Below are positions 51,519 to 60,761 of a stretch of 64,000 nt of DNA, piece after piece. The stretch's first letter is position 1. Each line of letters begins with the position of its first letter. The stretch spans positions 16,822-80,821 of the IMG/VR virus record IMGVR_UViG_3300042451_000105. One strand, written 5' to 3'. A model generated the notes under the pieces. It saw only the letters and a program-made list of their open reading frames with translations, did no database searches and was not told the DNA's origin. This stretch comes from a virus. The position numbers and the translations under genes were made by a program.

Positions 51519-54500
51519 TTACCTAAATGAAGCTAACAATTTGTTATTACTGAGCTTCAATAAGAACTTAGATGAGCCAGAAACAAGTTTCTTTAATATA
51601 ACCTTGTTAATGTAATGTCTAAACTTCTTTCTTTGTGTAGCTCCCTTATTATAATTTACATAACTTGTATTAATATTCCTAATATAACCGTTGGCTTCAG
51701 TGGTCCACATAGGTACAAAAGTCCCAGTAAATTCACCACGATCATTAGTAATATCCCAGAACTGATTGAATCTATACTTCTGTTCTTCTTTAGAGAATAG
51801 AATATCAATATCACTAGTATTTACTAAAGGATAGTTATTAATTAAGTAAGGATTATTCTTAGGAGATAGGTTTAATATTAGGTCCCCAGAAATTTGTTCT
51901 GTATTATATACAATAGCCCGATCAAAGTTCTCATCTAATAGATGATGATAATCTAAACAGTTAGGAGAATACTTATAACACTCTAAAATATATTCTACTG
52001 AACGGGTTGTTGTAACGGTTTGACCTTGGTTCTGTACATACTCAATCTCAAATGGATAGTCAACACCATAGTAATTACAATAAGAATTACATACTAAGTT
52101 ATGTTTCCAAATGGTATTACCTTTAACAGTCATGTAGTATGTCTTACTAGCCATTACTAAATCCGGATGCCAGTCATGAAAAGATATAAAAGCTTTAGCT
52201 TTAGGATCATAACTAACAGTCCATGATACATTATCAAAATATGTAGGATCACCTAAATTAATTATTAATCCTGCATACTCTGTAGATATAAGTTTGTTCT
52301 GTGCTCCGGCTTTAAATTTACCTTTAAACTCAGGTTTTAATTTATAGTCTTTCTTACAGAAATAAAGAATCTCATTTATGTTATCATAGGTAGTTTGTAG
52401 TCCAACTCCAATAATTGTATTATCTAAAACTATAGGATCTAGATCAGGAAAATCTTCAAGAATTGCATAAGGACTGTACTGTGAAAACCACCATTTCATA
52501 CCAGACTTAGAAATGTCTTGTATTCCTTGACCAAAAGAAAATACCTTTCCTTGGTTTTGGCTTGCATAAAACAATCCAGCTGGAGTATTGATTACAGATA
52601 ATCTATTCTGACAACTACCATATTCAAACTCAGGATCTACGTTTACTACGTTTTGTAAAGGTTGGCCGTTAAATAACTGACCATCACCAATAGTTAATTT
52701 AGTTCCGCCATTAAGATCTAAAGTTTCTGCACCTTGGAATATAATAGGAGAGCTATCATTAAACATAATAACTGCACCAGTTTTACCAAAGTTTCTCATA
52801 GTTACAACCTTAGAATTAAAGTCGTAATAGTTATTTGCTAAGAACTGTCTCCAGTTATCTTTTCTTAATTCATACTGTTGCTGTAAAGAATAAAGAACTC
52901 TTGTATCATAAGAGGTAAAGCAACTTACATTATTAGGATCATATATTCTTGGTTGAAGATTACCCCATGAAACAAAGTTTGATACATGCTTACTAATACT
53001 TAAAGAGTAATCATACTTATAGTAGTTTGTATCTTTAATATAAGCAGCATTAAACAACTGTTCATAATCACTATATGTTTTAAAATCGTAATGTCTTTTA
53101 CCAGGATTATCATCATGATCTCTGTATGCTAAGTTAATTTCTGACTCTACATAGAAATCTCTAATACCAGAATTAAACAAATACATATAAGCAAATCTAA
53201 CCATCAAGAATCCTGAAGTCATTCTTCTATCAAAGTGATGATAATCATTAGGTAGAATGCTATCACTGGTTGGCTCAAAAATAATATCTAATAAATCACC
53301 AACGTTATACTTTCCAGTGTTCATCCAATATCTTGGATAAGGAAGCATGTTGTATAATCTATAATCCCACTCTGTGCTATCTGGTAAATTCTGCATCCAC
53401 TGAGTAAAATAGAAGAATGTAGATTTTTCAGTGTAACGGTTTACATACATGTCTCCACCAAATACTAAACCAGAGGTAGCTTTAAGAGCTTTATTAATAG
53501 TCCAAAGGTTTATACAGCCTACAGGTATTTGTCTAATACCATCTAATTGACCATATAAATTATCATTCTTAATTTTTAAAGCAGCGTAGTGAGCAGAAGT
53601 AACAGATGTTTGAGTATATGCTTCTGGTTCTTTCCAGATATCTTTAGCATTAAAAGGTTTACCTTTATCATCTACACCATAAACACTTAAATCAGGCCTA
53701 CCATTTTGTGAGCGTGCAATATGACCAATAGTAAATAAAGTATTGTCTTTAGTTATTGGATCATTAATTGTTCTTTCAGTAGTTAAGACAACAGTATTTG
53801 CTCTATATAAATTATTAATCTTATAGATAGTATCATAGTCTTGAACAACAGGATCAAGATATAAAGAGTTCTTAATACCTCTTCTTCTACTACCAACTGC
53901 AGCTTTTATAAGATTATTATAAAAACCATGTGATACATATTGATAAGCAAACTGTCTTTTTTTACCAATGGATTCTATGATATCAACTATATTTCTTGTT
54001 GATTCTAACCAATAATAAGATACTAAAAATGCTTGACCTATTGCATAAGCAGCTGCGCCAGCAAATGCTCCAACTACTGCGCCTGATGCACCTGCTACTG
54101 GTGTTCCTATAATGCCACCTAAAGCAATTGTCATAAGAGCAGCCTTAGTTTGATCTGCAAAATTTCCATTAGCCGCATTGGCTGCAGTTACACCAACAGC
54201 AACACCAGCTAGTGAGGAAAGTATTACAGCAGTGTCTGTTATAAATTTATCTTTAGGATGATTCTCAACCGGAATAAATCTACCAATTACATTACCATAT
54301 ACCTCACCATAAACTTTTAATTCTGTGGCAGATAAAAAAGGATTTCTGAATGTTGTCTCAGGTGAGTGAAAAGAAAAGATATCCCGCTTAACACCATCAA
54401 ATAATGTAACATCAACATTACTTAATCCAGTGCTATCATATTTATCTTTATCTCTAAACGCTCCACCCTTAGTTTGTACACTTCTATTACCAGGTCTATC

Positions 54501-56258
54501 TAAAGTAGCTTTATCTCTACCTAAGAATGGATCATGATCTAAGAAGTTATAAGGATAGTTTACATATAAACCAGTTGTAATCTTATTGCCTGCAACCTTG
54601 TCGGGTATATCATACTCCCGCATGTTATTAATAAGACCCTTGGCAATAATAGTACGGTTACCTTCTCTAGTACCTCTTAAAATCTCATAACCTATAATGG
54701 TATTTATATATTGATTATTTTGATCTACCGGGAATTCTATATTAGAGAACTCAACACCTAAAATAATAATACTATTAGTAGTAGGATTATAGTTAGGTAT
54801 TACAATGTCATCAGGCATCTTATGGTGCCTAATGTTTTCAGCACAAAGATCTCCCCAAATATCCGGTTTGTTATCAGGATACTTCTCAGTAGATTCCCAA
54901 TAAGCTAGCTCACCAGAATACTTAATAAGACCACCATCATCTGTTGTTCCAGAAGCCGGTATTACTGTAGCTGTATTATTTACTTGCCATTCTTGCTCTT
55001 GACCAAAATCTATAATGTGATCAGGGCTAGCATTATTATTAAGTTCTCCGGGCTTTGGAGCACGTCCTGGAATATGATAACTAGATGATTTATCACCGGT
55101 GTTATAAATCCATCGTATAAAAAAACTATATACTTCATCTCTTAAAAATGTTGGTTTGTTTCCGCCTTTATAATAATAGTCAGCGGGATATTCTACACCC
55201 ACCCATTTTGCTGTAATATTATTAGCTAGGGGTTGGTAATTAAAGTCTTCATAAGTAGTAGGACCGACTCTAATTAAATAATCATTTACATTGTACATAC
55301 CGGCTGATTTCTCATATGCCGGTGTACGTAAAGGTATTTGTTCTAAAGGAACTGTTACTAATGTTGGATCAACAGCATCTAAAGATATAGTGGTTGTTTG
55401 AGTAGAATAATAACCAATCCTTCTAGCTACAGCTTGTTGATTAACAAAGCCTATTAAAACTAATTCAAACTCATCATAGTCTGCATCTATATCACTAATA
55501 ATAATATCTAATGAACCATTAACGTTATCATGACTCCATAATGCTTGAACATTAGAGATAGCTAAGTAATCAGTAACTTTAATACCATTTACAGAATATG
55601 CAATAGTTGCTTGATAAGAACCATTTAATAATGTTCCTAAGCCATGACCCTTTTGAATTTTTATACAAGGGGTTTTAGCATAAGCTGCTAATCTTAGTTT
55701 ATCACAATCTAATACACCTGTAGATACTTCATCCTTACATGGTCCTGGATCCAGGTCATTCATAAGATATGGAACACCCTCCCAGTTTAAAGGACTATAA
55801 GGCCAAGCTTCTTCCTTACCAATATTCATTGTTCTTGATGGGTTATTACCATCATCCCAATAAAGATTCCAAGTACAGTCAGAAGTATATTTAGATACTC
55901 CAATAATTGGATAAACCTTATTAAACTTAAAACATTGGTTTAAAGCATCATTGTGAATTGTATTATATGTGCAACCATTCTCATCAAACAAACCAATCTC
56001 TGAAGAAAAGTCATTTGTTGAGTAAATAGCCCACTTACCATTACTTATATAAATAGTACCTATGATGGTGTAGGGTACTTCTACACAAGCTATATTACTG
56101 GGTTCATTACCCAATACTCCAACATCTCCAGAAGGAGAATTGTTTACAGCATTTCTAGCATGTGTCCAATATCCCTCACCAATATAAGCATCACTTACAT
56201 CTTTTAGTAAGCCTTTATTATACAGCTCGGTGTGAATTAAACCGGTCTTACCATCCAT
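51519..56258 (-). CDS. Muzzle / tail stabilisation-like protein, 1579 aa
   Basis: Position and composition match the large 'stabilisation' or muzzle protein of crAss-like phages (P22 gp10-like), which forms the distal end of the tail. It follows the two ring-like genes directly and overlaps the 284-aa gene by one base. It is beta-rich, with many Trp, Tyr and Asn and no long coiled coil (for example VNNSPSGDVGVLGNEPSN at the start). Residues about 671-750 form a Gly/Ala-rich hydrophobic stretch (VILSSLAGVAVGVTAANAA and AAAYAIGQAFLVSYYW) that could be extruded during ejection. The family call is from memory of gene order and not from a search. Confidence 0.6.
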   Translation of the reverse strand: MDGKTGLIHTELYNKGLLKDVSDAYIGEGYWTHARNAVNNSPSGDVGVLGNEPSNIACVEVPYTIIGTIYISNGKWAIYSTNDFSSEIGLFDENGCTYNTIHNDALNQCFKFNKVYPIIGVSKYTSDCTWNLYWDDGNNPSRTMNIGKEEAWPYSPLNWEGVPYLMNDLDPGPCKDEVSTGVLDCDKLRLAAYAKTPCIKIQKGHGLGTLLNGSYQATIAYSVNGIKVTDYLAISNVQALWSHDNVNGSLDIIISDIDADYDEFELVLIGFVNQQAVARRIGYYSTQTTTISLDAVDPTLVTVPLEQIPLRTPAYEKSAGMYNVNDYLIRVGPTTYEDFNYQPLANNITAKWVGVEYPADYYYKGGNKPTFLRDEVYSFFIRWIYNTGDKSSSYHIPGRAPKPGELNNNASPDHIIDFGQEQEWQVNNTATVIPASGTTDDGGLIKYSGELAYWESTEKYPDNKPDIWGDLCAENIRHHKMPDDIVIPNYNPTTNSIIILGVEFSNIEFPVDQNNQYINTIIGYEILRGTREGNRTIIAKGLINNMREYDIPDKVAGNKITTGLYVNYPYNFLDHDPFLGRDKATLDRPGNRSVQTKGGAFRDKDKYDSTGLSNVDVTLFDGVKRDIFSFHSPETTFRNPFLSATELKVYGEVYGNVIGRFIPVENHPKDKFITDTAVILSSLAGVAVGVTAANAANGNFADQTKAALMTIALGGIIGTPVAGASGAVVGAFAGAAAYAIGQAFLVSYYWLESTRNIVDIIESIGKKRQFAYQYVSHGFYNNLIKAAVGSRRRGIKNSLYLDPVVQDYDTIYKINNLYRANTVVLTTERTINDPITKDNTLFTIGHIARSQNGRPDLSVYGVDDKGKPFNAKDIWKEPEAYTQTSVTSAHYAALKIKNDNLYGQLDGIRQIPVGCINLWTINKALKATSGLVFGGDMYVNRYTEKSTFFYFTQWMQNLPDSTEWDYRLYNMLPYPRYWMNTGKYNVGDLLDIIFEPTSDSILPNDYHHFDRRMTSGFLMVRFAYMYLFNSGIRDFYVESEINLAYRDHDDNPGKRHYDFKTYSDYEQLFNAAYIKDTNYYKYDYSLSISKHVSNFVSWGNLQPRIYDPNNVSCFTSYDTRVLYSLQQQYELRKDNWRQFLANNYYDFNSKVVTMRNFGKTGAVIMFNDSSPIIFQGAETLDLNGGTKLTIGDGQLFNGQPLQNVVNVDPEFEYGSCQNRLSVINTPAGLFYASQNQGKVFSFGQGIQDISKSGMKWWFSQYSPYAILEDFPDLDPIVLDNTIIGVGLQTTYDNINEILYFCKKDYKLKPEFKGKFKAGAQNKLISTEYAGLIINLGDPTYFDNVSWTVSYDPKAKAFISFHDWHPDLVMASKTYYMTVKGNTIWKHNLVCNSYCNYYGVDYPFEIEYVQNQGQTVTTTRSVEYILECYKYSPNCLDYHHLLDENFDRAIVYNTEQISGDLILNLSPKNNPYLINNYPLVNTSDIDILFSKEEQKYRFNQFWDITNDRGEFTGTFVPMWTTEANGYIRNINTSYVNYNKGATQRKKFRHYINKVILKKLVSGSSKFLLKLSNNKLLASFR

Positions 56259-57112
56259 TATCTAGAACTATTATAGTTGTAACTTTTAAATTGATCATAG
56301 TACTTGCCGTACATGGCACGTCTATTCATATCATGCAATTTAGATAACTCTTTAAAGTTAGGAGTATTTACAATAGACAATGCATTGTTACGAGCTCCTC
56401 TGAATCTTTGTTCAATAAGGTTTAACTTCTGCATTACATCCTCTCCATTCATGTAAAGGTTCTCAAGTATTCTTTGCTTTAAACCATATTCATAGTACTC
56501 ATTAATCATTGGATGATCCAAGATTAACAAGTTACCATCTTCATCTTCTAAAGCTCCTTGATAGTTAACGTATAGTTTTCCGGTCTCTAAGTTCATGTAT
56601 ATGAAACCATCTTTAAGTTTACCAACGTATGGTGACTTATAAGAGGTATTAGGACAATCACAAGAAATACTTTTAGAGTTACCAGTTAATGTAATTGGTG
56701 TATTTATATCGTATATTCGTGTCTCATACTGTAATTTTTGTACAAGACGCATATGATCACCACAATCAGTAATACAAGTATCCCCACATGGAGTAGTAAC
56801 AGTTGCCGGGTCAATTATAACTTCCTCAACGTGAGTACCACTCATGGCCGGTTGTTCAACTTTGTATTGACCACAAAGTAAAGCATAGTTCATTACATAG
56901 AAATCATCTGGTAGTTTTACCAGATTATTCTCAATGTCTAGAACCTCTTCTTTAGTTTTAAATATTCTTAAACCTAAATCATAATTTATTCTCTGAACAA
57001 CTTTAATAAGTTGTTGAGGCTCAATCATACCCTCTAAAGAATACATTGAGAAATCAACGCTTACATCTTCAAGTAATTCATCAAAGGTTTTATATTTTAA
57101 TTCTGTAAGCAT
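56258..57112 (-). CDS. Tail ring-type protein, 284 aa
   Basis: It begins with LKYKTFDELLEDVSVDF and a helical N-terminal domain, then VKLPDDFYVMNYALLCG, and a middle beta region with paired Cys (TTPCGDTCITDCGD; SCDCPNTSYK). The C-terminus is helical and basic. It lies between the adaptor-like 221-aa gene and the muzzle-like gene, as ring or tail-tube proteins do in crAss-like phages. No enzymatic motif. Confidence 0.55.
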   Translation of the reverse strand: MLTELKYKTFDELLEDVSVDFSMYSLEGMIEPQQLIKVVQRINYDLGLRIFKTKEEVLDIENNLVKLPDDFYVMNYALLCGQYKVEQPAMSGTHVEEVIIDPATVTTPCGDTCITDCGDHMRLVQKLQYETRIYDINTPITLTGNSKSISCDCPNTSYKSPYVGKLKDGFIYMNLETGKLYVNYQGALEDEDGNLLILDHPMINEYYEYGLKQRILENLYMNGEDVMQKLNLIEQRFRGARNNALSIVNTPNFKELSKLHDMNRRAMYGKYYDQFKSYNYNSSR

Positions 57113-57116
57113 TGCC

Positions 57117-57782
57117 TTATCTGTTTAAGTTAATATTGTCATCTGATAAATCTGAAGGAATCTGTAATCTTCCAATAAAATCTTGGATAGCCATTTTTTC
57201 TGCTTCAGCTAATAAAAATTCAGGAACATTAATCTTATGATCCATTCTTTTAATACAAGTATCTTCATCTGTATACTGAGATACATCTTGAATAAAAATA
57301 CCTTCTATCTTTAAAGCTTCCCAGCTAATATTCGGCATATATAAATAACCGTTTAAAAACCAGTAGTACTTAGTGTTGTTATATTTAAAACCTGTAGTCT
57401 TAGTCATAGAGGTATAAACACCAGGTGTAGTAGGATTTAATTCCTGACTACCATCTATAGACGTTACAGATCTAATTAAAGGACCCCAGTAACCTTCCAT
57501 GAATGTGGGAAGTTTATCTTTTGTACGCATTATAGTGCGCCCAGATTTTATACCAGCGCAGCATGCTTCAACCTTATCTATTTCAATTAACTCTAAACAT
57601 GGTAAAGTTTGCCAAATAGAATTAAATTTAGATAGTTTATTCTGAGAGTCTTGTCTCCTCATCAGAACTTGGGCATATTTAATTATAACATTATAAACAT
57701 ACCTATTAGTAAGAAATGCATCTTGTCTTACACTCTTAACTTGATTTTTTACCCTTGAGACTACGGTTCCAATAGTTACCAT
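57117..57782 (-). CDS. Tail tubular / adaptor-like protein (P22 gp4-like), 221 aa
   Basis: The N-terminal helix SRVKNQVKSVRQDAFLTNRY is followed by a long region that ends in FLLAEAEKMAIQDFIGRLQI, typical of tail tubular or adaptor proteins that bind the portal. In crAss-like genomes the tubular gene lies next to the stabilisation gene and an IHF-like gene, as it does here. It is soluble and has two Cys in ACCAGIKSG. The call rests on context and on the helix pattern at both ends. Confidence 0.6.
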   Translation of the reverse strand: MVTIGTVVSRVKNQVKSVRQDAFLTNRYVYNVIIKYAQVLMRRQDSQNKLSKFNSIWQTLPCLELIEIDKVEACCAGIKSGRTIMRTKDKLPTFMEGYWGPLIRSVTSIDGSQELNPTTPGVYTSMTKTTGFKYNNTKYYWFLNGYLYMPNISWEALKIEGIFIQDVSQYTDEDTCIKRMDHKINVPEFLLAEAEKMAIQDFIGRLQIPSDLSDDNINLNR

Positions 57783-57787
57783 TTTTA

Positions 57788-58369
57788 TTAAAATTCAAAT
57801 TCATCATATGAGCTAAGTATATCCTTATCTTCTTTCTTAACTCTTTGCTTTCTAAGAGCTTTTGAAAACATCTCTGACACTTTCTTATATGAATCTACAA
57901 CAATATATTTTTGCCAAGACACAGGATACTCTTTAGCTACAGATCTCTTGAATTGTCTAACTGCTTGAAAACCCCATAACTCACGGTTTGCAAACTTATA
58001 TTTGGTCTGATAGTTTGTATAGAAAATCTTAGCTAACTTAGAATCTGACTCTAGATTCCTGTTCTTTATTTCTTTACCGTATTTAACTGATAGACCATAA
58101 TTTACATTAGTGTCACGGTTAAATGTACAGGTACCTATGAACAGGTATCCCAGACTTTCTGGTAACTCAACTCCATCTCTATACGCAATTACCTCTTTCC
58201 AAATATTTTCATTAAACTTCATCACTATCTTCTTGATAGTTTTGTCATCTAATGTAGAAAACTCAGGATGCCTCTCCTTGAACTCTGCTAAAAAATCTTT
58301 TGTTAAGATTCTCTTAGGTTTTATTCTCAGCCTTGAGGCATGTAAATCAGGTGCTTTATATCCTCTCAT
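57788..58369 (-). CDS. IHF/HU-like or tail-associated protein, 193 aa
   Basis: Residues about 25-75 (TIKKIVMKFNENIWKEV, then DGVELPESLGYLFIGTC) resemble the helix-helix-strand start of HU/IHF DNA-binding proteins, where a 'Lp.lGtF' strand follows two helices. crAss-like genomes are reported to carry IHF-like genes beside the tail tubular gene. The basic tail (FSKALRKQRVKKEDK) supports nucleic-acid contact. The second half, with WGFQAVRQFKRS, is not explained by HU. A small structural protein is the main alternative. Confidence 0.45.
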   Translation of the reverse strand: MRGYKAPDLHASRLRIKPKRILTKDFLAEFKERHPEFSTLDDKTIKKIVMKFNENIWKEVIAYRDGVELPESLGYLFIGTCTFNRDTNVNYGLSVKYGKEIKNRNLESDSKLAKIFYTNYQTKYKFANRELWGFQAVRQFKRSVAKEYPVSWQKYIVVDSYKKVSEMFSKALRKQRVKKEDKDILSSYDEFEF

Positions 58370-58408
58370 ACCTTGACTACATTAATAAGATACAAAATTT
58401 AATCCAGA

Positions 58409-59617
58409 TTAAATACAGTTATAAACAAACTCTCCAATCTTACCATTGTCATAGTCATGAACCTCAATAAGGGCAGCTCTCTTACTACCAATAAACTTAT
58501 TATGGTAGTGCCAGTAGTCTGTTTTAGATAGACTAGGAATAATCTTTATAGAGAAACCAGTTATTTCATCCTCTGTAATATACTCTACAGTTTTCTTCTT
58601 ATGGTAATGTCCAGTATATAGAGTTCTAAATTTAGTATTACCCCAGGGCTCTGAAAATTCAGTAGCATAAACTAGTAATGAGTTCTTAGTATTTACATCT
58701 CCGTGCTCAAATGCAAAGAAGTTATTGTTAAATGTAAGTACTTTTCTCTCTGCATAATCAGCATGCCATACTATACCATCCTCTTGTACAGCTTTAGAGA
58801 GAGCGTGTACTAGATGATAAGATGATAGTCTATCATGATTACCGGGTATAAACATTATATGTAATGTCTCACACCTCTCCTTTAAAAAACGAATGCCCCG
58901 GTATAGGGCATCAAAAGCTTCAGCATATACTTTGTAGGCTTTATCAGAGTTCTCTACCGGAGTACCTGATGTAGTAGTACCATTAAACGTATCCATGTTT
59001 AATATATCACCACCCACAACGTACACTAGATCATCTATAAAGTAATTATTAGATACACTCTCTGTAAGTTGTTCTAGTGAAGCAAAGTACTGTTCTATGA
59101 TATCATCATTACCATCCTTACCAATATGCATATCTTGCATAGATAGTACACAGCTTACATATCGGTGTCTCTTTTGCTTCTTTACTACTACTGGTTTATA
59201 ATCCGGTTTAAAGTTTTCTATGATGTCTTTTAGATAATCTTCTTTAGTCTTTACTACTTTAGTTACTAAAGCTGATACTAACCATTTATCACTTCTCTCC
59301 TTATTCCAATATTGAGATAACTTCCACTCTGTAGTATCTATACCCAAGATCTCTATAATCTCTTCAGGGGTTTTAGGATTAACTGATACTAATTTCTCTA
59401 TCTTACCTGTGCCTTTTTCTAAATCATAAGACTCCGAATTAATTCTTTCTACATTATGTTCTGAATTGTATTTTAATTTTTTAGATTTAAATCCTAGAGA
59501 CTTTTTAATCTTTAAATATTCATCTAAAGTAATACCAATTCTTCTTGCACACTCAATATTAGATAGCTTCCATTCTTTACTTTTGGCTACCTTATCTTTT
59601 AATTCTTGTGAATACAT
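58409..59617 (-). CDS. Calcineurin-like metallophosphoesterase, 402 aa
   Basis: The N-terminal 120 residues are basic and helical and start with an HTH-like LSNIECARRIGITLDEYL segment. The C-terminal domain has the full metallophosphoesterase motif set: QDMHIGK, VGGDILNMD, IPGNHDRLS, FEHGDVN and YTGHYHKKK. It probably cleaves phosphodiester bonds in DNA, RNA or small nucleotides; the HTH-like part would bring it to DNA. It starts its own unit with a Bacteroidota-type promoter and may transcribe onward into the tail genes, as only a 39-bp gap follows. Confidence 0.85.
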   Translation of the reverse strand: MYSQELKDKVAKSKEWKLSNIECARRIGITLDEYLKIKKSLGFKSKKLKYNSEHNVERINSESYDLEKGTGKIEKLVSVNPKTPEEIIEILGIDTTEWKLSQYWNKERSDKWLVSALVTKVVKTKEDYLKDIIENFKPDYKPVVVKKQKRHRYVSCVLSMQDMHIGKDGNDDIIEQYFASLEQLTESVSNNYFIDDLVYVVGGDILNMDTFNGTTTSGTPVENSDKAYKVYAEAFDALYRGIRFLKERCETLHIMFIPGNHDRLSSYHLVHALSKAVQEDGIVWHADYAERKVLTFNNNFFAFEHGDVNTKNSLLVYATEFSEPWGNTKFRTLYTGHYHKKKTVEYITEDEITGFSIKIIPSLSKTDYWHYHNKFIGSKRAALIEVHDYDNGKIGEFVYNCI

Positions 59618-59633
59618 GCGGTAATTGTTTTAT

Positions 59634-59663
59634 CAAATGTAGTAAAAATAGTTTATAATCAAG
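59634..59663 (-). promoter_or_regulatory. Bacteroidota-type promoter for the phosphoesterase gene
   Basis: Read on the minus strand: CTTG (59663-59660), 18-bp spacer, TACATTTG (59641-59634). The predicted start is near 59627, about 10 nt before the ATG, so the leader is very short. It may also feed the tail and cargo genes, since no terminator is seen between them. Confidence 0.55.
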
Positions 59664-59677
59664 TTATTATAAAATAA

Positions 59678-59700
59678 ACCCCGGCTTTTTACACCGGGGT
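59678..59700 (-). terminator. Rho-independent terminator for the appendage operon
   Basis: ACCCCGG (59678-59684) pairs with CCGGGGT (59694-59700) around a 9-nt loop. On the minus strand the hairpin is followed by TTTATTTTATAAT. It lies 80 bases after the end of the 147-aa gene, separating the appendage genes from the phosphoesterase unit. Confidence 0.75.
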
Positions 59701-59779
59701 CTAATCAGAGGGGTAAACCAACAAACCCTCTTAGTACTTATACAATATTAATATAGTAAATGATTTTTAATTATCCAAA

Positions 59780-60223
59780 TTAAAGTGGTGGTACGCAAGC
59801 ACTACCTGCGGTAACAACTAACCCCGAAGCGGCTGTATACTGTCCAGTAACAATACATAATGAAATAGTAGTTCCAGCATTAACAGTCATATTAACTTCT
59901 TCACCACTTGTACCACAAGCTTCATAATTAATAAGTAGTTGATTTCCTGTAGGATTATTAACTGTATAACTAGTACAACTTTGTACAATAGTTGTATCAG
60001 ATGATACTAAGCTAAGCGTTACGTTTTCGCCAGAACCACAACGTGCATATACTTCAACATCATAAACAGTTGATGTTAATCCTGCTAACTGAATTGGTCC
60101 ACTAGATTGTGGAAAAACCATACTTTGCCATGCTCCTTGAGGAGAATTAACTCTGTATTTTACCAAATAACCAAGAGCTGGTGTAGGGTTAGGAGGAGTA
60201 AAAGTTAAATATAAAGATGCCAT
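59780..60223 (-). CDS. Small beta-rich appendage protein, 147 aa
   Basis: A Thr/Ser-rich beta-sandwich-like protein. The first half (SLYLTFTPPNPTPALGYLVK, then AGLTSTVYDVEVYARCG) reads like a fibronectin type III domain; the second half has strands with Cys (SCTSYTV, YEACGTSG, SACVPPL). It has no signal peptide, so it is more likely a virion fibre or decoration part than an exported host-surface protein. It is the last gene of the appendage operon and overlaps the preceding gene by one base. Confidence 0.55.
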   Translation of the reverse strand: MASLYLTFTPPNPTPALGYLVKYRVNSPQGAWQSMVFPQSSGPIQLAGLTSTVYDVEVYARCGSGENVTLSLVSSDTTIVQSCTSYTVNNPTGNQLLINYEACGTSGEEVNMTVNAGTTISLCIVTGQYTAASGLVVTAGSACVPPL

Positions 60224-60759
60224 TAGGTTGTTAATGTTTTAAATGATAAGGTGATAGATGTGCAGCAATCAGCACTACCAGAAGTACTGGTGAGTAATCT
60301 TACATAATAAGTTGTGTTTGCTGACAAGTTAATAATAGTCCACTTAGGCGTAGCACTAACAAGAATTGACTGAGAACCTGTAACCGTTACAAACGCAGGA
60401 TCTGTAGACCATTGTAATTTAGTTGAAGTAATAGTAGCAGGAGCACCAGGAACAGTATAACTGACAGTTGCTTCTGTTTGTTTAACATTACTAATATTAA
60501 AATTCTTGATTGATTGACAAGTAGCTAGTGGATTAAAGCAGTTTGGATTAGTTAAATATAATACTAATTTTTTTACTACTAAATCAAGACGCTCATTCTT
60601 CTTGATATCAATAGTATAAATATCATTACCGGTATATTTAACGCATTCAAAACTTACTACCTCATCACATAGTTCAGAGATAGCACATTCAGTAGTAACT
60701 GGGGATACCAATTTGGTATCCTCACAGCCACAGGGTTTTGGTTGACAATTACAGCTCAT
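60223..60759 (-). CDS. FN3-like appendage protein, 178 aa
   Basis: A Cys-rich N-terminus (SCNCQPKPCGCED) is followed by a helix-poor region and then a fibronectin type III-like domain (about residues 85-178) with IKNFNISNVKQTEATVSYT, KLQWSTDP and LSANTTYYVRLLTST. FN3-like folds are common in phage tail and head fibres. It lies between the 512-aa repeat protein and the 147-aa protein, which has a similar fold, so the two may be related by duplication. Confidence 0.6.
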   Translation of the reverse strand: MSCNCQPKPCGCEDTKLVSPVTTECAISELCDEVVSFECVKYTGNDIYTIDIKKNERLDLVVKKLVLYLTNPNCFNPLATCQSIKNFNISNVKQTEATVSYTVPGAPATITSTKLQWSTDPAFVTVTGSQSILVSATPKWTIINLSANTTYYVRLLTSTSGSADCCTSITLSFKTLTT

Positions 60760-60761
60760 GA

